Part shown: in pieces, positions 49,206 to 57,358 of the stretch
How the letters are laid out: every line of letters begins with the position of its first letter
Numbering within the stretch: the stretch's first letter is position 1
Assembly: GCF_037971845.1 (NCBI RefSeq)
Contig: NZ_CP150227.1
Span: forward strand, 682,001-746,000
Origin: Paenibacillus sp. FSL R5-0766
GTDB lineage: Bacteria > Bacillota > Bacilli > Paenibacillales > Paenibacillaceae
Direction of reading: 5' to 3'
Length of the DNA: 64,000 nucleotides
The notes under the pieces: generated by a model
Database searches by the model: none
The model's input: the letters and a program-made list of their open reading frames with translations, nothing else
What the model was told of the DNA's origin: nothing
Made by a program: the position numbers and the translations under genes

Positions 49206-50060
49206 ATGAAAAAAAAGATTAATGAATTTTACAACAAATTTATCGTAGAAGACTTGGAAAAGGGTGACTCAAGTAAGGACGAGAACAAGAAGAAACCTTT
49301 TATTGTTTGGAAACTCCGATCAATTTTTCTAGCCTTTTTTATAATATGGGCTTTGTCGGGCGTGTTGATTTATCCATTTTTTGATGAATGGAGTGATAGG
49401 GGAACTTTTGGAGATACATTCGGAGCGGTCAATGCGTTGTTTTCTGCATTCGCTTTCGGAGGATTGGTTTATACTCTTTATGTACAAAGATATGAGTTAT
49501 CTTTGCAAAGAAAAGAGTTGGAGATGCAAAGAAAAGAGGTGACTCGAAACGGGGATCAGTTAGAAGGACAGAAGAATATTATGCTAGAACAGAGCTTTGA
49601 GAATACATTTTTCAAGTTGATAGATCTACACTATACAATAATTCAAACTCTAACCTCTCATTCAGGAAGTGGGAGGGCTGCTATTCATGGTAAATATGTA
49701 GCAATGATGTCTGCGATAATTAATGTCGAAACCAAAGAACAATTAATTTCTAGAGTAAATAAAGTTATAAACGATCCTATGTTTAGCATAGCTCATTATT
49801 TAAATAATATAGTTTGCATGTTAAACCTGATTAAAAAGCACTCTCGAAATCTTAATCTTAAAACTAAGGATTCGGAGCATACTCTAATTCTTTTTTCTCA
49901 ATTCTCAAAAGAGGAGCAAACAATACTGTTCTATTATTTCGGTTGCTCAGAAGATGAGAGCGTGAGGGCAATGCTGCCTGAATTTATAAATGTGCAAGAT
50001 TTGGATCATGATACACCTCAGCACCATGATTGGCTATATAATTCAGGGGAAAATGATTAA
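49206..50060 (+). CDS. putAbiC-type phage abortive-infection membrane protein
   Basis: 284 residues, ATG behind AAAGGAGAG. A charged start is followed by two membrane helices (about 36-58 and 73-95) around DRGTFGDTFGAVNALFSAFAFGGLVYTLYVQ. A coiled coil with repeated LQRKEL/MQRKEV comes next, then EQSFENTFFKLIDLHYTII. This order (two helices, Q-R-K-E-L coil, F-E-x-x-F-F) is the signature of the putative phage abortive infection family (PF16872). Known relatives give abortive infection in lactococci. It has its own terminators on both sides and the same AT-rich composition as the PIN-like gene. Confidence 0.82.
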   Translation: MKKKINEFYNKFIVEDLEKGDSSKDENKKKPFIVWKLRSIFLAFFIIWALSGVLIYPFFDEWSDRGTFGDTFGAVNALFSAFAFGGLVYTLYVQRYELSLQRKELEMQRKEVTRNGDQLEGQKNIMLEQSFENTFFKLIDLHYTIIQTLTSHSGSGRAAIHGKYVAMMSAIINVETKEQLISRVNKVINDPMFSIAHYLNNIVCMLNLIKKHSRNLNLKTKDSEHTLILFSQFSKEEQTILFYYFGCSEDESVRAMLPEFINVQDLDHDTPQHHDWLYNSGEND

Positions 50061-50070
50061 ATGGATATTA

Positions 50071-50098
50071 TTCAGGCGGCTTAGGCCGTCTTTTTCTT
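50071..50098 (+). terminator. Terminator of the putAbiC-type gene
   Basis: GGCGGC and GCCGTC pair across TTAG, followed by TTTTTCTTTT. Confidence 0.75.
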
Positions 50099-50127
50099 TT
50101 CAATTTACTCAGTATGGAGGTAATGAG

Positions 50128-50172
50128 ATGTGTACATGTAAGATTCTCAAACGCATTGACGATGCCAATTAA
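50128..50172 (+). CDS. 14-codon ORF before the HNH gene (possible leader peptide)
   Basis: ATG 50128 has a strong GGAGG 7 bp before it and encodes MCTCKILKRIDDAN. Its stop overlaps the HNH start (ATG 50162), so it could couple translation into the HNH gene. The function is inferred only. Confidence 0.3.
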   Translation: MCTCKILKRIDDAN

Positions 50173-50242
50173 ACTCAAACGTCCATGCAACCATCCTGGT
50201 TGCCCTGAGCTGTCTGGCGAATCGTACTGCCTGACACACAAG
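50162..50242 (+). pseudogene. Phage HNH endonuclease, first 27 codons only
   Basis: The frame reads MPIKLKRPCNHPGCPELSGE then SYCLTHK, the start of phage HNH endonucleases that lie before terminase genes (Cys pairs of the zinc-binding part). It then runs straight into the MFS DNA and ends at a stop near 50354. The nuclease core with the HNH motif is missing, so the gene is dead. Confidence 0.75.
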
Positions 50243-51377
50243 TCTGTTGAGAGGGCCATTCGCAGGCACACTTGCAGATCGCCTGAACCGAAAATGGCTG
50301 ATGATTGTAGCCGATGGTGCACGGATCATCATCGTGGGTGCGTTAATTTTTGCTGACCAGATCTGGCATGTCTACATACTGCTTGTCCTCAAATCCCTGT
50401 TTGATGTAATCTTCTCTCCGGCCAAAAACGGAAAGCTGAAGGAAATCGTACCTCGCGAACAACTTGCGCAAGCTGTATCCATCAGCTCGATCATTGAACA
50501 GATGTCCAAAATTATTGGTCCGGCGCTTGGCGGACTTTTGGTAGCCGCCTTTGGAATTACCTGGTGTTTTGTTATCGATTCAGCGTCCTTTCTGATCTCC
50601 GGCATCATTTTATTGTGGATTCCTGGAACTCGGGTGATCCAATCTGCAATTCATAACGTAACAGAAGTAGAGGAAGAGACAGCTGGGGGTGTTCGCAACC
50701 GCTCAAAAGGCTCTTTTTGGAAAGAAACACAGGAGGGCATTCGCATGCTCGCATCTCTCCCTCATGTAGGAACGTCTCTGATTTTGCTTGCTTCAGCCAT
50801 ACTTTTTCTGCAATTTGCCGATTCACAGACTGTAGTGTTATTCAGACAACTTCCCGGAATTTCAAGTGATCTGCTGGGGTGGTGCGTGGCGGCCAGTGCT
50901 GTAGGTACATTAATTGCAGCGATGAGTGTACGGAAGTGGAAGCATGCAGGGCATGTTTTGAAAATGGGTCTGGGTACCATACTCATGGGTCTGGTTATCG
51001 GCGGAGCCGGAGTTATTGTTGGAATTTGGCCGCACGCCGGGCTAGGTGCCAATCTGTTGTTAGTATCCCTCTTTGCCCTGGCAGGTGTCGGAATTGGGTT
51101 TGCAATTGTCCCCTTTCAGATCCTGTTACAGGAACAAACACCTGAGGCGATGACAGGCAGGGTATTTGGAACGGTAGGCAGCGTGATGACAGCCAGTAAT
51201 ATTATGGGCCCGGTGGTAGGCGGATTTATGGTCACCTCATTTGGTGTAGTGCCGGCTTTTGTCTGTTCAGGCATTTTGCTGACCCTGCTTGGTTTGATTT
51301 ATTTGATGAAACGCAATGGGGAAAAAGCCGATCTGAATGGTTCCATTGCAGCCAAAACAATGATTGCAGGCGACTAA
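50243..51377 (+). pseudogene. MFS transporter, C-terminal fragment (split gene, part 2)
   Basis: About 376 residues in frame from CTG 50244: LLRGPFAGTLADRLNRKWLMIVADG holds the conserved loop 2-3 motif of MFS. The following helices include VLKSLFDVIFSPAKNGKLKEIVPREQLAQAVSISS and the late GTVGSVMTASNIMGPVVGGF. It matches the macrolide-efflux/EntS (MFS_3) type and carries on from the fragment at 46578-46741. A TTG at 50247 could start a truncated product lacking helices 1-2, which should not work. No SD of note precedes it. Confidence 0.85.
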
Positions 51378-51583
51378 AAACAGGCCGGATCTGCTCAGGT
51401 TAGAACAGTTGAAATGAAGGTTTGAATTTACTTCAAATTTTAGTTTTTGATTAAAAAGCGTTTGAGTAAACGCCTTCACGTTTAATGAGGAACAGGCAGA
51501 AATCCCTGTATTCTAATTATTCCTAGGGGAAAACTCATATGCCTTGTCCCACCAACGCATTAGCGGAAAGGGGGTGAAGCAAT

Positions 51584-52933
51584 TTGAATGTAAAGTTACC
51601 AAAATCGATTGTGCGTCTTGGAAGCATACCACTGGTTATACTCGCCGGGACTTTGATGCTGGGTTTTGGAACGTCACATGTGTATGCGGATGATGCTAAG
51701 GTATCTGCGGATAAACCGTCCAGCGGATTGTCGCTAAATTTGTTTTCACGTGATTCGGATGGCGGGTTGAATCTGACTCCGTCGGTATCGGTATCCACAC
51801 CACTACTGGATGTTGAAGTTCCGTCGATCAAAGCGAATGAATCCACAGGTAAGCTGAGTGTATCTGAGCTGAAAGTAGATACACCGCTTGGATCGGCCGG
51901 AACATCAGAGATTGGGATTGATGCGAAGAAGGGAACCGTCGAACTGCCGTCTGTACAGGCGGATACACCGGTGATCAGAGCCGATGTATCAAGCAGTCAG
52001 GTGAACCTCAACGAAGGTACAGCTTCCTTGCCTGGCGTTACCGCAGAGGTACCCGATGTAATCAAGGCAGAGACGTCTGCTGTGAAAACAGACCTTCGGC
52101 AGGGCAAGGTTGAATTGCCTTCCGTGAAGGTGGATGTACCTGAAGTTACTTCCGTCAATATTTCTTCATCCCAAGTGGATCTGAGTAAGGGAAATGTCCA
52201 GCTTCCTTCTGTGAGAGCAGAAGTTCCAGTTGTAGACGTATCCGCTGAACTCAATCCTGATCAGGAAAAGGTGGAGATTCCAAGTGTGAAGCCGGAACGG
52301 TCTGTAGTCACTCCGGAAAAGCCGATGCTCTTCAAAACACCCGATGTTGAAACTTCCAATACGAGTGTACTCACAGATCCTGTTTCACCACAGAACAACG
52401 AGGAAGGACAGGACGCAATACAGGTTACGGGCAAAGTGGTGGAGGTCACCCCGGAACCAGTAGTACGTCCAGAACAACCTGTTGTCCCGCAGGCATTGCC
52501 TATGGAAGGAACCGATCTGACGCAGGATTCTGATGTTAATGCAGGTTTGCCAGATAACGAGTTATTCCTCGTAGATCAGACATCTGCTGAACCAGCTGTC
52601 ACTGAACAAGTGCAGATTAACCAGGGAGTCAATCTGAAACAAGATGATGCCGATGCAACATCTCCATTACAACCTCGCACAGAACGACCAACCAGTTGGT
52701 CTGTTGCAGCAACTTCTCCCGGAGCAGCTAATGCTTCCGCAGGGACAAGCTCCGGTTCGTCCGGTGTAACTGGAGGTGGAGCAACCGCTCCAGCCGCTGC
52801 GCTTCCGGGAGCAACAACAGGTCTGGTTACACCAGATTACGATTTTGCTTTCCGAATGGAACGGTTGGATGGGTTCAGTCAATGGTCACAGGCACCGCCT
52901 GGGCGGCCGCCGCAATATACCTCTTTCTCTTAG
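51584..52933 (+). CDS. Secreted repeat protein with about 26-residue repeats
   Basis: 449 residues from TTG 51584 (AAAGGGGGTG 7 bp before). A signal peptide (RLGSIPLVILAGTLMLGFGTSHVYA) is followed by a Ser/Val/Pro-rich region. Residues about 100-240 carry four to five imperfect repeats of the form SSSQVNLNEGTASLPGVTAE: V-x-L...G-x-V-x-L-P-S-V-x-A-x-V-P. A proline/glutamine part and a Gly/Ala/Ser tail follow. No LPXTG or other wall anchor is seen. It is followed closely by another repeat protein; a joint envelope role is inferred. Confidence 0.75.
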   Translation: MNVKLPKSIVRLGSIPLVILAGTLMLGFGTSHVYADDAKVSADKPSSGLSLNLFSRDSDGGLNLTPSVSVSTPLLDVEVPSIKANESTGKLSVSELKVDTPLGSAGTSEIGIDAKKGTVELPSVQADTPVIRADVSSSQVNLNEGTASLPGVTAEVPDVIKAETSAVKTDLRQGKVELPSVKVDVPEVTSVNISSSQVDLSKGNVQLPSVRAEVPVVDVSAELNPDQEKVEIPSVKPERSVVTPEKPMLFKTPDVETSNTSVLTDPVSPQNNEEGQDAIQVTGKVVEVTPEPVVRPEQPVVPQALPMEGTDLTQDSDVNAGLPDNELFLVDQTSAEPAVTEQVQINQGVNLKQDDADATSPLQPRTERPTSWSVAATSPGAANASAGTSSGSSGVTGGGATAPAAALPGATTGLVTPDYDFAFRMERLDGFSQWSQAPPGRPPQYTSFS

Positions 52934-52982
52934 ACAACAATGGCGTTAATTCAACCAAAATTGAGAAGGAGTGTATATCATC

Positions 52983-54284
52983 ATGAAAAAAGTGAATCGT
53001 TGGGTAAAATTGTCGGTATTGTCGGGTACGTTGGTAGCTGGATTGCTGGGAGCTTCGCAGGCAACTTACGCAGATAGCTATAGCAATAACAGCAGTGGCA
53101 ATCTGGATCTAAATGCAGGTTTGCGCCTGGAGCTGGGATCTCTTCTGTCAGGACACCGTGACACAGGTTACGGTAACCATGGTAGCTACGGAGGTTCATC
53201 CAGTGCAAGCGGAGCATTAAATCTGGATCTTGGCCTTAATGCCGGCTTATCTTCCGAGAGTATGAACCGTTACAATGATCGTTCTTCCGACCACACAGTT
53301 GAGCGTAGTAGTTCTGGCAAGCTGGGCCTTGGCCTGAATGCCAATGTGTCGGGAGAAGGTACAACGATGAGCGACTATTCAAGAGGCGGCGATGATCGGA
53401 ACGTGAACAGTAGCTACGCGAGCGAAAGCCGCGGCGCACTGGATCTGGGTCTGAACGCGAAAGCCGAAGGAGAGAGTGCAACAATGGCTCAATCCGAACG
53501 CACTAACAGCGTGAAAGACAGCGAGCGTACTGTGAACAGCAACTACGCAAACGAAAGCCGTGGAGCACTGGATCTGGGTCTGAACGCCAAAGCCGAAGGA
53601 GAGAGTGCAACGATGGCTCAATCCGAACGCAACAACAGCGTGAAAGACGGTGAACGTAACACGAGCAGTAGCTACGCGAGCGAAAGCCGCGGAGCACTGG
53701 ATCTCGGTCTGAACGCGAAAGCGGAGGGAGAGAGTGCAACATGGACTCAATCTGAACGCAATAACAGCGTGAATGATCGTGAGCGTAACGTGAACAGCAG
53801 CTGCGCGAGCGAAAGCCGCGGCGCACTGGATCTGGGTCTGAACGTGAATGCAGAAGGAGAGAGTGCAACAATGGCTCAATCTGAACGCAACAACAGCGTG
53901 AAAGACGGAAAGCGTACCGTGAACAGCAGCTACGCGAGTGAAAGCCACGGCGCACTGGATCTGGGTCTGAACGCGAAAGCGGAAGGGGAGAGTGCAACGA
54001 TGGCTCAATCCGAACGCAATGACAGCGTGAAAGACGGTGAACGTAACACGAGCAGTAGCTACGCGAGTGAAAGCCACGGCGCACTGGATCTGGGTCTGAA
54101 CGCGAAAGCAGAAGGAGAGAGTGCAACGATGGCTCAATCCGAACGCAACAATAGCGTGAATGACCGTGAGCGTAATGTGGACAGCAACTACGCAAACGAA
54201 AGCCGTGGCGCACTGGATCTGGATCTGAACGTGGATGCAGATGCAGAGATTGCAACTACATCTGTGGTGGAGACAAATCGGTAA
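52983..54284 (+). CDS. Secreted protein with six 43-residue tandem repeats
   Basis: 433 residues from ATG 52983 (AGAAGGAG upstream). A signal peptide ends near SQATYA. Two lead-in segments rich in LDLGLNA follow. Then come six exact 43-residue repeats, each with SRGALDLGLNAKAEGESATM followed by AQSERNNSVKDGER, and a partial seventh. The L-D-L-G-L-N core suggests a beta-strand or solenoid; the Ser/Asn/Glu part is likely disordered. One Cys (repeat 4) occurs. No anchor is seen. I recognise no family. It pairs with the repeat protein before it, 49 bp away. Confidence 0.78.
   Translation: MKKVNRWVKLSVLSGTLVAGLLGASQATYADSYSNNSSGNLDLNAGLRLELGSLLSGHRDTGYGNHGSYGGSSSASGALNLDLGLNAGLSSESMNRYNDRSSDHTVERSSSGKLGLGLNANVSGEGTTMSDYSRGGDDRNVNSSYASESRGALDLGLNAKAEGESATMAQSERTNSVKDSERTVNSNYANESRGALDLGLNAKAEGESATMAQSERNNSVKDGERNTSSSYASESRGALDLGLNAKAEGESATWTQSERNNSVNDRERNVNSSCASESRGALDLGLNVNAEGESATMAQSERNNSVKDGKRTVNSSYASESHGALDLGLNAKAEGESATMAQSERNDSVKDGERNTSSSYASESHGALDLGLNAKAEGESATMAQSERNNSVNDRERNVDSNYANESRGALDLDLNVDADAEIATTSVVETNR
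53412..54284 (+). repeat. 129-bp tandem repeat array inside the coding sequence
   Basis: Units start at 53412, 53541, 53670, 53799, 53928 and 54057, each exactly 129 bp, with a partial seventh at 54186. Third-position differences between units show the array is older than a simple slippage event. Confidence 0.9.
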
Positions 54285-54307
54285 TATGAGATTTTCACTG
54301 TAATATG

Positions 54308-54342
54308 AAGAAGCTGGGGCTCCGGAACCCCTGCTTCTTTTT
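54308..54342 (+). terminator. Terminator after the repeat-protein gene
   Basis: AAGAAGC-GGGG pairs with CCCC-GCTTCTT, followed by TTTTTTTC. Confidence 0.88.
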
Positions 54343-54347
54343 TTCAC

Positions 54348-54755
54348 TTATAAGACATATGAGCTACGTTCTTCTGAATGTTCTTCTAATAAGTGTACTA
54401 TCTTTTCAAATGTATACTTGCCCTCGGCAATGTTGACCATAAATTCTACGGCATATTTACGTTCCATCTGCAAATGGTAGCCATTCACTCGCAGAAAGGA
54501 CTTGGTTACAAGATAAGCTGTACGTTTATTTCCGTTATAGAAACAGTGGTTTTTAACCAATGACTCTAATAAGGCAGTAGCTTTGTCAAATATGGAAGGG
54601 TAGGCATCCTCTCCAAACAAACTTTGGAGAGGTCTATTTATCGCAGAATCCAACAAAGCAGAATCCTTAATCCCAGCTTGTGCTGTATCATTCATTTTCT
54701 TCATCATAAAATGGTGAGCAGCTACTACTTCTTCAATGGAAAGGAATATGGTCAT
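54348..54755 (-). CDS. doc: Doc/Fic-family toxin (death-on-curing)
   Basis: 135 residues: LSIEEVVAAHHFMMKKM at the start, GIKDSALLDSAINRPLQSLFG, and the active site KNHCFYNGNKRTAYLV (H70-x-F-x-N-x-N-K-R). Lys and Arg in place of the Fic G-R place it with Doc, which phosphorylates EF-Tu. All catalytic residues are present. It follows the AbrB-type gene by 1 bp and is the second gene of the pair, as usual for Phd-Doc. Confidence 0.92.
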   Translation of the reverse strand: MTIFLSIEEVVAAHHFMMKKMNDTAQAGIKDSALLDSAINRPLQSLFGEDAYPSIFDKATALLESLVKNHCFYNGNKRTAYLVTKSFLRVNGYHLQMERKYAVEFMVNIAEGKYTFEKIVHLLEEHSEERSSYVL

Positions 54756-54756
54756 C

Positions 54757-55050
54757 CTAACGATCCCTTAAATCATTAAGGATATCCTCATCTTCTTCGA
54801 AAACGTCGAAGAAAGCTTCCAGTACTTCGGGTCTTACATTTTCGGGTATTTTCATTTGTTTAACCTTTTTTAGTACAATTTCTCCCTGACTGTTTTCAAT
54901 AAATTCAATCTCATCGCCCTGAGAAACATGGAGCTTATCAATCAAAACCTTAGGCAAGCTAATGCCCAAGCTGTTTCCCATCTTGCCTATTTTGCGAGAA
55001 AGAATTTTTCTTTTGGAATGCTCCTCTTTCATCTGAGCCCCACCATTCAT
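54757..55050 (-). CDS. AbrB/MazE-type antitoxin
   Basis: 97 residues, ATG behind AGGAGG. The swapped-hairpin DNA-binding domain is RKIGKMGNSLGISLPKVLIDKLHVSQGDEIEFIENSQGEIVLKKV. The acidic C-terminal tail (LEAFFDVFEEDEDILNDLRD) should bind and block the Doc toxin. Most Doc toxins pair with Phd; the AbrB-type partner is a variant arrangement. It probably represses its own operon through repeats at 55099-55131. Confidence 0.9.
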   Translation of the reverse strand: MNGGAQMKEEHSKRKILSRKIGKMGNSLGISLPKVLIDKLHVSQGDEIEFIENSQGEIVLKKVKQMKIPENVRPEVLEAFFDVFEEDEDILNDLRDR

Positions 55051-55098
55051 GATATATTCCTCCTATAGTATGATCTAACTTATGAAAGTAATACATTT

Positions 55099-55131
55099 GT
55101 ATGTAATAATGTTAGTATGTAATAACATTAT
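55099..55131 (-). promoter_or_regulatory. Candidate operator of the toxin-antitoxin operon
   Basis: GTATGTAATAA occurs twice (55099-55109 and 55115-55125), 16 bp apart. ATAATGTTA (55106-55114) and TAACATTAT (55123-55131) are a perfect inverted repeat. They lie about 50 bp before the antitoxin start. Confidence 0.6.
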
Positions 55132-55245
55132 AACATGGTTTGTACTTCAAAATGCTCAAAATGATCAAACATACAACCCGCAACTCGATTACAATAAAAC
55201 ATAAAGAATGAAATAAACGCCTGATCAGAACAGGGAGTGAATGAT

Positions 55246-55977
55246 ATGGGAACGGAATATAACAGTACAGCCATACACGAGTCCATATTGGACGTACATA
55301 TTACAGAGGCAGGATACGAGCCGGGACAATCAACCATACGCAATATTCGAATGAATGTGGCGCGAGGAGAATTGGTAGGTATTATCGGACCCAATGGTGC
55401 GGGCAAAAGTACCACAATCAAAACGCTTCTTGGTCTGCTGGAACATGCGAACTATGAAGTGACGATTGGGGGAGATGGTCGTTATGCCTATATTCCGGAG
55501 CAACCGGTTTTTTATGAATATATGACGCTATGGGAACATCTTGATCTGGCGGCAGCGGCGTATGAAATGGAGGAAGAAGCTTTTGTTGCCAGAGCGGAGG
55601 AGCTGTTGGTTCGTTTCGGCATGGACCATGTTCGAAATGATCTTCCGGCCAGTTTCTCAAAGGGCATGCGGCAGAAAATGATGCTGATGATCGGATTTCT
55701 GTCTTCACCGGATATCTATATTGTGGACGAGCCGTTCATCGGACTGGACCCTCGTGCAACCAAGGATTTTCTAAAATTACTTGATGATGAACGTCGCCGC
55801 GGCGCGGGTGTGCTTATGTCTACGCATGTACTGGATACCGCTGAACGAATCTGCGACCGGTTTATTCTGATTGCTTCGGGCAGATCGGATGCCGAGGGAA
55901 CATTGGATGAGATCCGTGAAGCGGCAGGATTGCCGGAAGCCTCTTTGTTTGACTGTTTCGATGTACTGACGTCTTAG
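55246..55977 (+). CDS. ecsA: ABC transporter ATP-binding protein, EcsA type
   Basis: 243 residues from ATG 55246 (GGGAG 8 bp before). Walker A GPNGAGKST, a Q-loop AYIPEQPVFYEYMTLWEHL as in EcsA, signature SFSKGMRQK, Walker B IYIVDEPFIGLDP, switch STHVL. With the EcsB-type permease 21 bp downstream it matches the Ecs exporter of Bacillales, which affects exoprotein secretion, peptide pheromone export and intramembrane proteolysis. Confidence 0.9.
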   Translation: MGTEYNSTAIHESILDVHITEAGYEPGQSTIRNIRMNVARGELVGIIGPNGAGKSTTIKTLLGLLEHANYEVTIGGDGRYAYIPEQPVFYEYMTLWEHLDLAAAAYEMEEEAFVARAEELLVRFGMDHVRNDLPASFSKGMRQKMMLMIGFLSSPDIYIVDEPFIGLDPRATKDFLKLLDDERRRGAGVLMSTHVLDTAERICDRFILIASGRSDAEGTLDEIREAAGLPEASLFDCFDVLTS

Positions 55978-55998
55978 ATAGAGAGAGGGTGAGAGAGA

Positions 55999-57246
55999 AT
56001 GGAAACTTCCCAGCGTTATACCCCACTTCGTTTATACAGACGAAGACGCAAAGAGCACTTCAAGGAACAGATGAAAAATCTCAGACTCGTCGTGGATTGG
56101 ACGGTGTGGGTATACCTGCTTGTTCCGGGTCTGCTCTATCTGATTGGATGGTACACGAGTCTGTGGACCAAACCACTGCCTGCATGGGCGACAGGATTAC
56201 CGCTCCCCCTACTGACCGGGTTGATTGACGTCGTTATGCTTACAGGGGGTGTGTTGATATTTGTGGAGGAAGCGGATGTATTGTTTCTGAAATCAAGGCC
56301 GTTGTGGATGCGCACGTTAATGAGGCAAGGGCTCTACCGGTCCTGTCTGCAACATCTGGGCAAAATGATCCTGATTACAGCGCTGACCGCTCCCCTGTGG
56401 TCCCGTGTCTATGAGATGTCGAATCTCCAGATTGCACTTATGGCTGTCTGGTTTGGTGCAGTAGCTTCATTACAAGCCATAACACTACATATGACAAAGG
56501 TTCGACTTACAGGATGGCGGCGTTGGATTCAGATGATCCCTCTCGTCATTGGCATAGGTTATATGACCATTCATGCGACATCATGGATGCATGGACAGAC
56601 GTGGAAAATCAGTTTTGGAATCGTAATTATCATGCTTCTTCTAATTACAGTTGGACAGATGAGGCTATTGATGAAGGGAACGTTTGAAGGGGATGTGCGG
56701 GAGGATCTGCGGAGCAGGCTGCAGCTTACAGCTCTAATGTTAAGCCGGGCGGTGAGCAAGCCGAAAGCCCCACGAACACGGTCCATCATCTTCCGCAAAC
56801 CGCGTAAACTGTTACGTAATCGTTCCATCGCGAATCGGACAGCGGAGATTGCATTCAAGTCATTTTTCCGGAACTCGGCCACGATGAAATTGTATCTGCA
56901 GCTTGGCGGACTATCCATCGCAGCAGTTGCCTTGCCACCTTTTCCGGTCAATATCATCGTGTGTGCGTTATTAATCATCATGTTGACGGTGATGTTTTAT
57001 CGTTCCTGGGATGTGTTTGCAACGTCGGACTATGTTCAGCTCATAACGTATGACTCGGAGGCGCTGCATCTTGCAGGTTCAATGATGGTTCGGATGTTGT
57101 TTGTCCCGATTGGTATTCTTATGGGATTCACGCTGGGATTGGCCTGGCTCGGCTGGATCGTCGGTATTCTGACAGCTGCAGGTGCGGTGGCCTTCGGACT
57201 ATGTGTGTTATCAATTGCCGGATGGGTCCGGCTGACCCGGGCCTAA
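55999..57246 (+). CDS. ecsB: ABC transporter permease, EcsB type
   Basis: 415 residues, ATG behind GAGAGAG. About ten hydrophobic segments (WTVWVYLLVPGLLYLIGWY early). A large basic cytoplasmic loop near 225-285 (KPKAPRTRSIIFRKPRKLLRNRSIANRTAEIAFKSFFRNS) is a known EcsB trait. It forms the membrane part of the EcsAB transporter. Confidence 0.88.
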   Translation: METSQRYTPLRLYRRRRKEHFKEQMKNLRLVVDWTVWVYLLVPGLLYLIGWYTSLWTKPLPAWATGLPLPLLTGLIDVVMLTGGVLIFVEEADVLFLKSRPLWMRTLMRQGLYRSCLQHLGKMILITALTAPLWSRVYEMSNLQIALMAVWFGAVASLQAITLHMTKVRLTGWRRWIQMIPLVIGIGYMTIHATSWMHGQTWKISFGIVIIMLLLITVGQMRLLMKGTFEGDVREDLRSRLQLTALMLSRAVSKPKAPRTRSIIFRKPRKLLRNRSIANRTAEIAFKSFFRNSATMKLYLQLGGLSIAAVALPPFPVNIIVCALLIIMLTVMFYRSWDVFATSDYVQLITYDSEALHLAGSMMVRMLFVPIGILMGFTLGLAWLGWIVGILTAAGAVAFGLCVLSIAGWVRLTRA

Positions 57247-57358
57247 AAGAATTCCTTTGTATTTCCGAGCATATGACGCGCTATATCTGCCCATGCTATA
57301 GAAGAAGAATCTCATCCTTGGATGATGAGAGATTAGCTGTAGCAAGGAGGAAGAGACG

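Larger units (their letters stand above)
46742..50242 (+). mobile_element. Phage-derived segment inserted into an MFS gene, with defence-type cargo
   Basis: About 3.5 kb between the two MFS halves. It holds in order a small phage gene, an ArpU-like regulator, a structured repeat region, an AT-rich PIN-like gene, an AT-rich putAbiC-type gene and the first 27 codons of a phage HNH endonuclease. TCT is present at both edges (46739-46741 and 50243-50245), either a short duplication or chance. I find no integrase, transposase or terminal inverted repeats, so how it arrived is unclear. Edges are set by the break in MFS similarity and are good to about 3 bp. Confidence 0.8.

Noticed and set aside
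46742..50242. Insertion sequence or integrative element with its own recombinase
   Set aside because: No transposase, integrase or terminal inverted repeats were found; all genes look phage-late-region or cargo.
53412..54284. Could the regular repeats be a CRISPR array?
   Set aside because: The unit is 129 bp with no unique spacers, lies wholly inside a coding frame, and there are no cas genes.
53379..54347. Long minus-strand open frames (322 and 250 residues) opposite the repeat-protein gene
   Set aside because: They arise because a 129-bp repeat, a multiple of three, keeps every frame open if one unit is open. They have no SD and no signal peptide, and the plus-strand gene has both.
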